A stretch of 64,000 nucleotides of DNA from Colocasia esculenta (taxonomy: Eukaryota > Streptophyta > Magnoliopsida > Alismatales > Araceae): assembly GCA_014218235.1 (NCBI GenBank), contig CM024753.1:181884348-181948347 (forward strand), given 5' to 3'. The notes below the pieces were generated by a model. That model searched no databases and was not told the origin of the DNA. It worked only from the letters and a program-made list of their open reading frames with translations. Each line of letters begins with the position of its first letter. Within the stretch, counting starts at the first letter, position 1. A program made the translations under genes and the position numbers. Shown piece by piece: positions 1 to 12,267 of the stretch.

Positions 1-1923
1 CTACCTGGAAAGGGCTTCAACGACTGTTTCTGGGTTCCATTGCACTGGAAGGACTGCTGTTGAGGCTATCCTACGTGCAAGTTTGCAGCTCTTTCTCTTG
101 TTCTGTGGATCTTCAAGTTAAGGGAATTTACACTATCTTGTAAGGTAGGATTCTTTCTCTAAATCTCTCTTTGTTTTCCTTACACTTATTCTTTGAGTAC
201 GGCTAATAGCATGTAGCACCTTTAACATGCTATTCATCAAATATGAAAGTTTAAGTTATTGTTAAGTTTGAGAAGTCAAGCTATTCCTAAAGCTTAGGAG
301 GTGTGTTCATGTGAGGAACTAAACATTCCATCATGTTTTAGTTAATCTCCAAGTCATAGGTAGCTATAAATTACTTCCTTTGTTCAAGTTGTTTAAACCA
401 AAAATCATGTTGGTTTCACTATGTTGAGTAGACTGAACCATAACGGTTCTTTCTTCTTAGTAAAATGGATTCTTTGAAATCTCAAGTAAGTGTACTCGAT
501 GTATGATCCGTGGGAAAAGGGAAAAGAACTTGAGAAAAGTGCTCTCCATTAAATCCCCTTGAGTTCCATTTCTTGTGAATCATTCATGTGATTTATGTTC
601 CATGATCATACCCTCATCTTTTCGTCATGTTACATTGAGTTGTAAACCTGAAATCCTACTTGTTCAAGGTCCTAATCATGTTAGGAGTGATAGAGAAAAT
701 TTGGAGAACCATTTAGAGTAGATTTTAATGACTTTCTGAAAGTTTGAACAGGACCTGTCGACAGACGAACCTCTTACTGTCGACAGGAACCTATTCCCAG
801 AAACCAGAAAACCTTCACTGTGTGTTGCTGTCGACAGGCCCATAGCTTGCTGTCGACAGGAACACACAGAACTGAAAGTTTCAGTTCTGGAAACCAGCCC
901 CTGTCGACAGCAAGCTTGTGCCTGTCGACAGGTGCTGACAGTGCCATGTTTCCAGCACTTGTTTTGCTCAGTTTCTTGTTGTAAATCTTACCCAATTGTT
1001 CCAATCAATGGACCACTTAAATTTTGTAGTTTCTACTACCTAAACACTTACTGAAATCAGTCATGTTATCTTCCTTTTTACCTTGAATTATTTCTTCAAG
1101 TTCTGAACGAAACTGATCTTGTGAGACTAGCAAATTCTGAAATCAGTAAAGGAACCAGAGTTCCTTGATTCCTATGTGTAAACCATGAGTAACTATGAGT
1201 AAATCCTTGTATTTCCTTGATTCATTACAAAGATAAGGGTGTGGTGATGACAATTTGAGAGTCTCGGACTCAATTTAAGAATTATGCCTGGCAAATAAGG
1301 GCTGGTCCAGTCCTAGGAGGAGCACCCCAATTCGTTAAAGTGGCCGCGCGGAACGATAAAGGATACGTGGATGTTTGGCATTACATCATTAAGTGTTTGA
1401 TTAGTCGTTATGACATACTTGTGTGTGTGATTATACATCCGAATCAGAACCTAAGTGTCCTCCTAAATTCTTGATCATGCTTTCACATTATTTCTGTTCT
1501 ACGTGTATTATCTAGTAGACATACTTGTTTATTCATTTTGACATTCAGTATTGTCAATAATCAAGTTTCCACTTTGACGTTATACACCTTAGTCCCTTCC
1601 AATTTGTGGAATTGAATCCTACTGAGCTAGTTAGCTCACATAATCCTATCCTTTTCAGGTAATCCGAGTGGATCGAATGAGTAAGGGGAAAAGTGCTGAG
1701 TGTTCCACGTGTCAACCAGAAGCTGTCTAGTTTACCCTTTGTGTTATTATGAATTACAAATGTAATAGTATAGGTTTATTTTGTCTGTTCCTCATGAGAA
1801 CTTTAATGAGGAAAAACTATGTAATCACGTACTTTGAGGATATTAAGGAATGTATGGACATAGTTTTCTTTCCATATTATACTCTGTCAATTCTGATAAA
1901 TGGATTTTTATTGGGACGTGACA
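1..1923 (+). mobile_element. LTR of element C (Ty3/gypsy-type), left end outside window
   Basis: This non-coding stretch ends in GGGACGTGACA at 1913-1923. Directly after it the body of element A's LTR resumes, and that resumption aligns with the uninterrupted A 3' LTR near 13337. C's LTR is therefore inserted in the 5' LTR of A. A block reading CTACTGAGCTAG...TTTTCAGGTAA around 1620-1660 resembles the region before the end of other gypsy LTRs in this window, which supports plus orientation. No primer-binding site follows the end, so this is a solo LTR or the 3' LTR of an element lying to the left. The TG start and first TSD copy are not visible. Apart from the dyad array at 755-931 I see nothing else in it. 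Confidence 0.7.
755..931. repeat. Array of six CTGTCGACAG palindromes in C's LTR
   Basis: The 10-bp palindrome CTGTCGACAG occurs at 755, 777, 828, 850, 901 and 922. The copies form three pairs with 21-22 bp between members and 73 bp between pairs. The sequence between members of a pair differs, while the palindrome is conserved. The spacing suggests selection on the palindrome or recent unit duplication. A protein-binding array is an inference. Confidence 0.85.
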
Positions 1924-2900
1924 GTGCGTGCGAGGCAAGTCGGGTATACTACGCCACCCATGGTTACCTCTCGAGTCGGGTACCCCAGGTTCTCTATGAG
2001 CCAGGCACATAGTGCTCGGGGTCTTGTCCCAGTACTTGTGTACCGTTAGGGTCTGTGTTGTCTTCCTGGACATGCTCACTCCGTAGTTTGAGTAGTACGT
2101 TTGGCTGAGGGAAAGACGATAATGGGACAGTAGCTTGTGTGTTGTGGGTTTAGTTAGTCGCTTGTAGCGCGCTCTTGGTTGGGGACAGACACCGATAGAT
2201 GTACTGGTCCCCAGCTAGTCCTTGTTTCTAGTGCCTCACTTTAAGGAGCTCGGGTCAGAGTCCTTAAAGGTGCTAGGCATGGAGTTGTAGCCATATGAGC
2301 TGCAGTTGTGGTGTGAGTTGGTCTCCATAGTTTGTTGGTTCGGTTGTGGTGGAGCGGTAGCTGGACTTTTCGTCCTTTGCTACGAGGCTGAGAGGTAGAC
2401 CTGTGCTGCTTGTCTGGGTTTGTAGCTGGTGTCGCAAACTAGTCTTCGTGACTCGCGTTTGGAGTTACCCTTCTTTAGCTCGTACTACTGAGCGTGGTTT
2501 GCTGTTTATTTATTAACATTGGGATCCTATTATTAGCATAATTTTGTTTAAGCAATGTGATTATTATTTCATGTTCAGGTGGACCTGTTAGCTATAAATA
2601 ACAGTGCTATACTCCTGCTTCTCTTGTGTTTTGTGGTTTGCAGCTTTTGAGAGAATTTCTCTACTGAGCTAGTGACTCGTGAGGCTCACCCCTTATTGTT
2701 TTCAGGTGAGGGAGAGTAGGAGGTTTCTCACCTGCCTTCTAGTCCGGAGCCGCATCGCAGCGATGTTGGGTCGACGTCTCCAGCAGTGTAACTTACTTTT
2801 CTGTTGTGCCCCGGAGTATGCCCCAGGCTTTTGTACGTGTTTGACTTTTGTTGAAATTTGGCTATGTAAATCCATTATACATATGTGGGATATTCAGTCT

Positions 2901-2956
<56 letters not shown>

Positions 2957-3088
2957 CAGTGTGTTCTTTTATATTTTCATGGACATGTGTGTTGATATCC
3001 CTGGTGAGGCTTCGGCTTATTTGCGGGAGGCAGACTCGAGTCAAGCTCATTATTAGGTTAACGGGCTTGAACGATGTGGTTCGTCACA
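1924..3088 (+). repeat. 5' LTR of element A, right part only
   Basis: It is the counterpart of 13337-13546 plus 27921-28880 in the 3' LTR. It ends TCGTCACA, two bases before the PBS. A TATAAATA motif lies near 2592-2599 and a TA microsatellite at 2905-2950. The first roughly 0.65 kb of the LTR are displaced to the left of the window by insertion of C. Confidence 0.85.
2905..2950. repeat. (TA)n microsatellite in A's 5' LTR
   Basis: About 46 bp of TA dinucleotides. The matching tract in the 3' LTR (28690-28748) is about 58 bp, so the tract has changed length since insertion. Confidence 0.95.
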
Positions 3089-3090
3089 GT

Positions 3091-3102
3091 TGGTATCAGA
3101 GC
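3091..3102 (+). other. Primer-binding site of element A (initiator tRNA-Met type)
   Basis: TGGTATCAGAGC begins two bases after the LTR end at 3088. This is the common plant LTR-retrotransposon PBS, complementary to the 3' end of initiator tRNA-Met. It fixes the 5' LTR boundary. Confidence 0.93.
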
Positions 3103-3241
3103 AAGGTCCGTGTAAATATGAAGGAACTGGGAATTACATAGCCTCATTTCCACATTAGTCCACTGTTGGTAGTTGACTCTAGTTTTGTATTGATTTGTTA
3201 GTATATATGTGGTTGGAATGTTGTATGTGCAGGAATTTAGA

Positions 3242-4440
3242 ATGGCTGACAGGAGAGACTGGGGAGGTAGGGGAGATGAGCCGGAGGAAACAACACATCA
3301 ATTGATTGAGCGGCTATGGGAGAGCATAACCAAGATAAGAACAAGGTTGGACTAGTAGGGTCCAATACAGCCAGCAGTAGTAGGGCCTTCGGTTGTTGAG
3401 GAGGCAAGACTGGTGCCAATTATACCACCCCCACCACCCACCAGGAGTGGAGGTATCTCTTGTGGTACCTATGCCACTAGCTCCACCAATGAGGGCAGCA
3501 GAAGAACCAACCATGCAGATTGAAAGATTTCTGAGATTGCAGCCACCCACCTATACAGGGGGACCCAATCCAGACACAGTTGAGCATTGGATCCATGAAA
3601 TAGAAAGAGTTTTTGTGACTATGAGGTGTCCACCAGTAGATAGAGTGGTTCTGGCTACCTACCAGTTACGGGGTTTTGCACAGGAGTGGTGGAGGTTGAA
3701 GATGCAAACTACTTTTGTAGGTAGATTAGCAGACACTATTACATGGCCGGAGTTTCTGGAAGTGTTTAATGATACATTTTTCCCAGTACAAGTTCAGCAA
3801 GCCAAGAGGGAGCGATTCAGAACTTTGCAGCAAGGGAATTCTTCAGTTTTAGAGTATCAGATGAGATTTATAGCACTTAGTAGATATGCACCGTATGTTG
3901 TGACAAATAATGCAATAATGGTTGAATATTTCATTCATGGATTGAGGGCAGAGTTGCAGAATGCGGTGATACCACTCATGTGCAGGACTGTGGAGGAGGC
4001 GGCGCAGAGAGCAGCCATTTTAGAGAGGTCCGTTTGGACTCGCCAATCAGGAGAATCAAGTAGTTTTTGGCTACTGCAGCAATCTTCAAGGGTCAGTAAA
4101 AGGAAAGCACCAGCGGGATCATCTTCCTCAGGTTTCAATAAGTGGGGTTCGAAATTGAAGAAAATATTTAGAGGACGAGAAGGGGGTCGCCAGCAATTTT
4201 TCCAGCAGGGGCGAGGTTACAGGCCGGAGGTGGAAGAGTCACAGCAGAGTACAGCGAGGCAACCTATAATTCCACCAGGCTACAGGTGTTAAAATTGTGA
4301 TCAGCCGAGATATTTGATTCGTAATTGTCCCTACCCAAGAGAGTATGGGTATGGAAGAGGAGTACAACAGCAGCAGCAGCAGTAGCCCTAGCAGCCACCA
4401 ACAGGACGAGGTAGAGGAGCACCACACCAGCGTGGTCGAG
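3242..4440 (+). pseudogene. Element A gag, broken
   Basis: The ATG at 3242 opens MADRRDWGG, the same N-terminus as in elements B and H. Two consecutive TAG codons at 3353-3358 stop it. A frameshift then moves the reading into the frame of 3393-4292, which holds the retrotransposon Gag core (RFLRLQPPTY, then FAQEWWRLKM, then RFRTLQQG). The zinc knuckle follows at about 4287-4330. It is damaged, with a TAA at its start and the GH pair lost. A glutamine- and glycine-rich linker follows, with further stops. Gag would form the cytoplasmic particle, and this copy cannot make it intact. Confidence 0.88.
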
Positions 4441-5809
4441 GCAGGGTTATGGTTGTCACCCGAGCATAGGCAGAGGCTTCCAATTTGATAGAAGGTATAT
4501 TGCCTATTTATGAATTTTCAGCAAGAGTTTTAATTGATCTAGGTGCTTTGCACTCTTTTACTTTTAAGGATTTTATGGATAGTAGGGTGCATCCATTAGA
4601 GGAAAGGTTGTGTGAATTAGTTGTAAAGGTTCCTTCAGGTGAATTCATGCTCACTTCTTGCTACATAGATGAAGTTCCTATTACAATACAAGGAAACCAG
4701 TTGCCTATCAGATTGTATGTTTTGCAGTTGACAGATTATGACATAATTTTGGGTATGGATTGGTTAGAAGCCTATGGTGCAATGGTTGATTGAAGAAAGA
4801 AGAGGGTCAGATTTTGTCACCTTAATGGAGCGGTATTTGAATTTCAAGGTATGCCGTTTTACACTCCCAAGTTTATAATTTCAGCACTTAGAGCTAGGAA
4901 GTTGTTGAATGTGGGTTGTGTAGCTTACCTAGCTTCAGTGAGTTTGGTAGAGTCTGGTAAGTCAGTTGTGGCAGTTCCAGTAGTCAGAAAATTTACAGAT
5001 GTGTTTCCGGATGATTTGTCAAGTCTAGCTCCACACAGAGAAGTAGATTTCACAGTGGAATTACAACCAGCATCTATGCCAATTTCCAAAGCACTGTATA
5101 GGATGGCACCGGCAGAACTCAAAGATTGAAGAAGCAGTTGCAGGAATTAGTGGAAAAAGTGTTTTATCAGGCCGAGTCATTCTCCATGGGGAGCTCCTAT
5201 GTTATTTGTGAGGAAGAAAGATGTTAGTTTTTAGAATGTGTATTGATTATCGGAAGCTAAATGAGGTTATGATAAAGAATAAGTATCCATTGCCAAGAAT
5301 TGATGATTTGTTTGACTGGCTTCAGTCAGCTAAAGTGTTTTCTAAGATTGATTTGAGGTCCGGGTATCATCAGCTGAGGATTAGAGAGGATGACATCGAC
5401 AAAACAACATTCAGAACTAGGTATGGGCACTACGAGTTTGTGGTTAAGCCATTTGGGCTAACCAATGCACCAGCAGCGTTCATGAATTTAATGAATAGAA
5501 TTTTTCATCCATATCTGGATCAGTTTATAGTGGTTTTCATAGATGATATACTGGTTTACTCAGCATCAGAAGAGGAGCATGCAGTGCATTTAAGAATTAC
5601 TTTGCAGACCTTGCGAGAAAATCAGTTGTATGCCAAGTTTAGCAAATGTGAGTTTTGGTTGAAAGAAATTTAGTTTCTAGGTCATGTTATTTCAGAAGAA
5701 GGTGTTGCAGTAGATCCAGCCAAGGTTGAGACAGTCATGAGATGGGAAGCGTCGAAGAAAATCAATGAAATCAGAAGTTTCCTGGTTTTAGCAGGCTATT
5801 ATAGGCATT
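4441..5809 (+). pseudogene. Element A protease and reverse transcriptase, 5' part, broken
   Basis: An aspartic protease region reads LIDLGALHSF where an active-site D-S/T/P-G motif is usual, and continues to ILGMDWLEAYG. A TGA near 4791 interrupts it. The protease-RT linker (FYTPKFIISALRA...VVRKFTDVFPDDL) leads to RT. After a frameshift near 5125-5220 the RT palm runs from 5221, with MCIDYRKLNEV, FSKIDLRSGYHQL and the catalytic FIDDIL at about 5535-5555. A TAG at 5671-5673 precedes FLGHVIS. The RT/RNase H joint is cut at 5809 by solo LTR E and resumes at 9514. Confidence 0.88.
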
Positions 5810-7429
5810 TGTAGTACCCCGAAAAATCCATTAATTAAAAAATATAGATAAATAGGAATTTTATCTATTAATAAATTCAATTAGTTAAAAAGGTACGCAT
5901 CATTATCGCATGCATAAAAATCCATATAAAAATGACGTAAAAATAATAGTTATACTTTAAATAATGTTCTCTAATGACCCATCATGAAATTGGGCATAGA
6001 AAAATCGTTTAGACTAAGTTTAAGAATTTATGCGACTTATTAGCATAATTAAGGAATAAGTCGGAGAAACCATTATTTTATGAGCCGTAGTGGATTATAA
6101 ATTAAAATAAACATGTGGGTAGACTTTAAATAATATGGGTTGATAGCCCATTATGATATTTGGACCAATAGACAATTTTGGCCCATGAATAAATTCTCTA
6201 ATAAAAGGATAATTAAAAACCCATTAAGTAAAGTGAACATGGGTTGTACAAATAAGCTCACATGAGTTATTGGGCCAAGAGTAAGAGCCCAAATGATGAA
6301 GGTTAGAAATATGGGCATAAATAATGTTAAATCAAATTAAAATAAGAATTAAGTGAATAAGTGTGATAAATATATTTAAATTAGAATAAAGAGTGAATAA
6401 ATAGAATTAAATCAATACCCATTAAGCTAAATTAGTAATGAGTTTTACTAATGGTCCTAACATGAATTGTTAGGTCCAAATATGAAGAGCCCATCATGAG
6501 ATGGGAAGTAATTAGGCTAAATTCGTACCTAAAATACTAATAAATAGAAAAGAGTAAGATAAAGACTAATTGTGATGTAATTATCCTAAATAAGAGTCCT
6601 CATCCCATCCTAACCCATTACCCACGAAATTAGACCTCTCATCTATCCTATTAGGTGAGATAATGCAAGAAATAAGTGGATAAATATAGAAATTAAGAGT
6701 TGGAAGGAGAAGGAAGAGTTTTAACTAATTAGGACTCTTAAACAACCCTATACACATCTAATTCGTCCCAACCAAGTCTCATTTCATTGCTGGGACTTTG
6801 GAGGACGAAGAGAGGAGCTGAGGACGAGAGGAGCAAGAAGGAAGGAGCTTGGAGCAAGAAGGGTTTTCCTATTTTCATCCACAACCCTAGGTTTTCATTA
6901 CCCACGAGAAAAGGTAGGCAATCTCTCAAGTCAAATTCGTGTAAAAATTACCCTAGGTAGACTTTATGATCCCGTGCAAAAGCCATCTAGCTTCGCTCTA
7001 TTTCGATCTCCTATGAGGGAGAATTAATTTCTTGAATCTATGTCAGATCCATGTACCTGACCCTTCATGTTTTCTTTCAAACCTCGTGTATACTTGATCC
7101 CATGCCATGAGAAAATTCTCATAAATACTACATCATGTCAGCTTTCAAATGCCTCTAGTTTCCTTAATTTTCATCATGTATTCATTGCTACTTAATTCGT
7201 TGAACCTTGACTGCATATGTTTAGGTCACTGAAATGTAACCTGATCAAAGCATACCTAAACCTTGTCTATTTTCGAATTAATTATGCATGTTGATAGATC
7301 TATGTGTCTACTTTCGTTTAAAACTAGTTTCGTGATTTTTGGATCATCGTGCGATTTTATATTGAATTTACAAGTACCCTATATCAAACAGGATCCGCCC
7401 TGGAAAAAGGGAAAAAGGGGCCAGACCCT

Positions 7430-7625
7430 TCTGATATCGCGACGGCGCGACCCGCCGCGATATCAGTCGAGTCGCGCCCTGTTGTCACGTCGTGTTAAGA
7501 ACGCGGCGGCTTAGGCCGCCGTGATTTCCACCCCGAACCGGGCCAGACCGGCTGGTTCACCTGACGCGCCCGGCCGCCCCATCGTGACCTGAATCGCGAC
7601 GGGCTCTCCTGTCGCGATTTCCAGA
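7430..7625. repeat. GC-rich CGCGAC dyad cluster in LTR E
   Basis: Inverted pairs are visible: GATATCGCG (about 7433) with CGCGATATC (about 7457), CGGCGGC with GCCGCCG around 7501-7521, and AATCGCGAC with GTCGCGATT around 7591-7620. The flanking LTR is AT-rich, so the cluster stands out in base composition. Confidence 0.8.
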
Positions 7626-8659
7626 TTTCGGCTAGAACATGATAATTGCGTTTATACCCCTGTTCTACTTACCATTTAACCCTTGTTTAAGCTAAATCAT
7701 ACACTATTAAGACTATCCTTTACCTGAATGATTTTAATTGTCTTTAATTAAATAATCCTCAGTAATTAAAAGCCATTTGCACGATTTATCATATTCTCAT
7801 GATTTTCTTTACACTTACACACACACAACATTAGCGTTTGTCATTTGACCCTATTAAATTACTTAATAATGTATCTGGTAATTAAGTGAAATTAATTACC
7901 TAATTCCCTATTATTTAAATGGCACTTGTCTTCATTTTATTCGCGTGATTTGTACACCGTTACCGTTTTCCCTCGGCCTTCGAGCACTCGAGGCACGGCG
8001 GACCAGTTTCTACACACTTTCTCTTGACTTGGACCACCTCTCCATCGGGAATACTCTCGACTAGGCCAGGGACTCCTTGTCAAGGCCTCTGTAAGTCTTC
8101 TTGGCTTTGGCACACGTCCATTGCCGACGAGCTGGTTGTACCTTTAAAACCCTTTACACCCTTAGGGATCAATACGATCCAAACGGCCTTAGTGAGATCT
8201 CTCTTATCTTGTGATCACGCCAGACCACCTGGCTCGTGTACACAGCATGGCTAGTGGGGCGGATGTGACTTCTACCAGACTGCCGGTACCCGACCTGGTG
8301 CTGTGCAACAGTTACTATCGTGGTTTATCGTTGCTTTACGATTATACCCCTATCTCATCTACTATCCTTGTACTCTCATCTATTCACGTTCACTCTACTA
8401 TCTTGTCTATTCATCTAGTACTCTTTTGAGACTCTTGAGCTGTTGTGGCTCTTATTGCTTGTACTATACATGACTGTCTAGCGCCATAATATGGGTCCGG
8501 TGACCCTACTGACTCGAATGCATACTGTGCAGGGCACATAGAGTGTCCGAGGGGCTCCAATCTAGTCCTGGGGGCAGAGAGCCACCCGAAAATACCTACA
8601 GAGGCTATTGACGGTGTTATGCATTGCACCGGTTCTGACTATACTATTTTGGCTAGACA

Positions 8660-8910
8660 TCTAACTATTATACTATTAGTCTGAGAAGTTCAGACGTATT
8701 GTACCATTCTGTGCTATTACTGTGCTAGCATTGACTATTATACTATTAGTCTGAGGAGTTCAGACGTACTGTGCCATCGTGAACGGCTACTGTCCTAAAG
8801 TGACTACTGTCGTACTCTTCTAATGCACTGTTGTGCAACCATACACATTATCTCGTTACACGCTATCTCGTTACACGCTATCTCATTACATGCTATCTCG
8901 TTATATGGTC
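8660..8910. repeat. Short tandem repeats in LTR E
   Basis: A segment containing CTATTATACTATTAGTCTGA and AGTTCAGACGTA occurs twice, about 73 bp apart (about 8664 and 8737). A separate run of about four 15-bp units like CGCTATCTCGTTACA fills 8848-8905. Confidence 0.85.
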
Positions 8911-9513
8911 ATTTCTCTATCATTATAGTTTTGCAATATTCTTGTGAAGTGTATTATCGTTCACTTGTTATTGCATGCTATCATTTTCTTGATATAGTGT
9001 GCCATTAATATCTCGTTATCTTGTACTATTACTCTCTTGACTATACATGATCGTTCTCTCTAGTTAATCTGCTTTACAAGACATTAATCACTTAAAGCAT
9101 GCTTGTTTACACGAGATATTAAGTCCTACTGAGCGTTATCGCTCACCCGTCGTTATTTGTTATTGTGTTTTCAGGTAAGTCAGATGATGACCTTACACAC
9201 ATCAACGGGAATGGTCTGGAGTGATGAGCGTCCTGGAGTCATAGCGATGGATTGTCCCCAGTACCCTAGAGTTAGTTTAGTTAGTTGCTTAGTTATCATT
9301 TCCAAATGTAATGATGTTATTGAGCCCTATGTTTTGGCTTCGAATTAGTGGTTGTAATAGTTTAGATGAATTATCAATAAAATGATGAGTTTTATTACAA
9401 TTATTTTTTATTAGTTACTCTAATATTTGTAAATGTATGCGCAATTTACGTTACCATACACGTTGTTCATGCCTCCCCGATTTATTCCGCTGCTAAATTG
9501 GAGGGGCATGACA

Positions 9514-11548
9514 CATTTCATACAGGATTTTTCTAAAATCACAACACCAATGACCAGATTAACCAGAAAGGATGTACCATTTGTGTGGTCCAATGATTGC
9601 CAGGGAAGTTTTATGGAGTTGAAGAGAAGGCTTACAGCAGCACCGATACTGTCATTACCAGTAGGTAGTGGAGGCTTTGTAGTATATACAGATGTGTCTA
9701 GAAGAGGGCTTGGAGCAGTGTTGATGTAACATGGTAAGGTTATAGCTTATGTATCCATGCAGTTGAAGTCAGCAGAGGAAAATTACCCTACTCATGATCT
9801 GGAATTGGCAGCAGTTGTTTTTGCTTTGAAGATATGGAGGCATTATCTTTATGGTGAGAGATTTGAGATTTTCACTGATCATAAAAGCTTGAAATATATC
9901 TTCTCTCAGAAAGATTTGAATCTCTGTCAGCGCAAGTGGGTAGAATATTTAAAAGATTATGATTTCAGTTTGGCTTACCACCCAGGTAAACCAAATGTTG
10001 TAGCAGATGCATTAAGCAGAAAGGCATATTTGAGTCAAATGATGATTAAAGAATGGAAGCTATATGAGGAAGTAACAGAGAATTCTTTATATGTTCCAAG
10101 TAGTCAGCGAAGAGCAGTGCTAGCCACTAGTGCTATTGAACCATCCTTGTATTGGCAGATTGTTGAAGCTCAGAAGATAGATGAAAATTTAGTAGAAATT
10201 GTTAAAATGGAAGGTGTTACAATTGATAATAACTGTATAGTCAGGCTCAGAGGCAAGTTGTATGTACCAACGGAAGTGGAGGTAAAGCAGAGAGTTCTTG
10301 AGGAAGCACATAAATCCAGGTATACCATCCATCCCGGCAGTACTAAAATGTATCAAGATTTGAGAAAGTATTTTTGGTGGCCACATATAAAGAGAGAAAT
10401 AGCAGAATTCATTGCAAGGTGTTCAGTTTGTCAGCAGATAAAGACAGACCATCAGAAACCAGGAGGACTACTTCAGCCGTTACCAATTCCGCAGAGGAAG
10501 TGGGATGATATTGCTATGGATTTTGTATCAGGATTACCGAAGACAGCTATAGGGCACAATGGTATATGGGTGTTTGTTGATAGATTAACTAAGGTATGCA
10601 GACTGCTAGTTGTGAGTATGTCTTGGACAGTGGATAGATTGGCAAGGATTTATGTTGATAGAATTGTACCGTTACATGGCATTCCGAAGACAATTGTTTC
10701 AGATAGAGATCCAAGATTTACTTCTAGTTTTTGGAGGAGTCTACAGAGGGTTGTTGGTACAGAGTTAAGGTATAGTTTAGCATATCATCCACAAAATGAT
10801 GGATGGACAGAAAGGACTATTCAGACGATTGAAGACATGCTACGAGATTGTTGTTTAGTGTGGGGAGGCAGCTGGGAGCACCATCTGGGAATGGTGGAAT
10901 TCGCCTATAATAACAGTTATCACACCAGCATTGGGATGACACCTTATGAGGCCTTATATGGTAGGCCATGCAGAACACCATTGAACTGACATGAAGTTGG
11001 AGAGAGGCAGGTTAGGGTCCTGAATTGATTCAACAGACTATAGAAATGGTCAGATTTATAAAGAGAAGTTGCAAACAGCCCAAAGTCAACATAAAAGTTA
11101 TGCAAACACCCGATGCAGGCCACTTCAATTTGAGGTTGGAGATTATGTTTTTCTAAGAGTTTCTTCTACCAAGGGGAGATTCAGTAAAAAAGGTAAGCTA
11201 GGTCCAAGGTATGTGGGCCCCTTCCAAGTCTTGAAGAGAATTGGAGAGACAGCATACAGAATAGATCTTCCGGCAGATTTCACGGACGCTCATGATGTCT
11301 TCCATATTTCTATGTTAAGGAAGTACATTAAAGATCCAACACAGGTAGTTAGCTATCAACGGGATGATTTGTAGCCAAACATGTCCATGCCAAAATACCC
11401 AGTACAGATCACAGGCCGAAGGACAAAGAAATTGAGTAACAAGGAAATTGAACTGGTAAAGATCAGATGGGAAAATAGGCAAGGAGGAGAAGATACATGG
11501 GAGTTGGCAGAAGAAATGTTTAAAGCGTATCCTTACCTGTTTGAGTAA
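9514..11548 (+). pseudogene. Element A RNase H, integrase and chromodomain-type C-terminus, broken
   Basis: The frame resumes with FIQDFSKI and RNase H (VVYTDVSRRGLGAVLM, then a TAA at 9727-9729, then ENYPTHDLELAAVVFAL and FEIFTDHKSLKYIF). Integrase follows at about 10270-10990. It has the H-H-C-C zinc region (HKSRYTIHPG...CSVCQQIK), the first catalytic Asp in WDDIAMDFV, the second in VSDRDPRFTS, and the Glu in DGWTERTIQTIED. A stop at 10987 and a frameshift precede the last part (11069-11548). That part reads VGDYVFLRVS and a chromodomain-like end, ENRQGGEDTWELAEEM...YLFE, with one more stop at 11372. In the family this tail guides integration to chromatin. Confidence 0.88.
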
Positions 11549-12167
11549 GCTTTTAATTCTTTTTAGATGATAGTAGATGATGTTGTGTTTAATGCATTAT
11601 GTGTTTAGATTTCTTTTTAGAGTAGCGTTCTATTGCCACTTCTCGGGGTGCGCTTCTGCATGCGTGCCGTGTGGCGCATGCAGGGGCATCGCGCTTAATT
11701 GTGACGGCTTATCCTTCGCGATTAAATCGCGACGTCACAACCCGTCGTGATTCTGATTGTGAGTTGAAGCCGGCCTACCCAGGCCGTATTCTTCGTGCTC
11801 TTTGTGTGGTAGGGGAATTCTTCTCCTTTCCAATTAGAATGATCCATGTGTAGGGATTTAAACGGGTTAGTGGGTTAAGGAAGGTAGAAAGCATGTGTAG
11901 GGCTTTATTTTACTGCAAATTATCATCTGTATGGGTTGTACAGGGGTGTTTAAGCTTCTCCCGGAGGGGGTTTTCGGGTAGGGTTTCTGGAGTTGAAACG
12001 TGATGGATCTAGACGTCGCGTTTCAGTCTGTAACGCGACCAGTTGGTCAGTCGCATTTCAGTCATTATATTGCAACCTCTGTGTCTATCGCGATTCAAAT
12101 GACTGCTACCCGAGCCCTGGTTTGCCTTCATGGTATTATGAGCTGTTACACATATGGGTCCGTATGA

Positions 12168-12267
12168 NNNNNNNNNNNNNNNNNNNNNNNNNNNNNNNNN
12201 NNNNNNNNNNNNNNNNNNNNNNNNNNNNNNNNNNNNNNNNNNNNNNNNNNNNNNNNNNNNNNNNNNN
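12168..12267. other. Assembly gap, exactly 100 N
   Basis: One hundred consecutive Ns, a conventional placeholder for a gap of unknown size. The sequence after the gap repeats what came about 1.1 kb before it. Confidence 1.

Larger units (their letters stand above)
5810..9513 (+). mobile_element. Element E: 3.7 kb solo LTR in A's pol gene
   Basis: It begins TGTAGTACCCCG and ends GGGGCATGACA. CATT lies before it (5806-5809) and CATT after (9514-9517); the CATTT reading depends on which T is assigned to the LTR. Removing it rejoins the conserved A protein between AGYYRH and FIQDFSKI. No gag-pol, PBS or second LTR is inside, so it is a solo LTR left by recombination. It is long for a solo LTR. 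It holds GC-rich dyads at 7430-7620, short tandem repeats at 8660-8910, and a CTACTGAGCG...TTTTCAGGTAAG block near 9127-9180 like that of C. Short open frames inside show no recognisable protein. Confidence 0.85.

Noticed and set aside
3091..3102. tRNA-like match
   Set aside because: TGGTATCAGAGC is a primer-binding site next to an LTR, not a tRNA gene. No cloverleaf is present.
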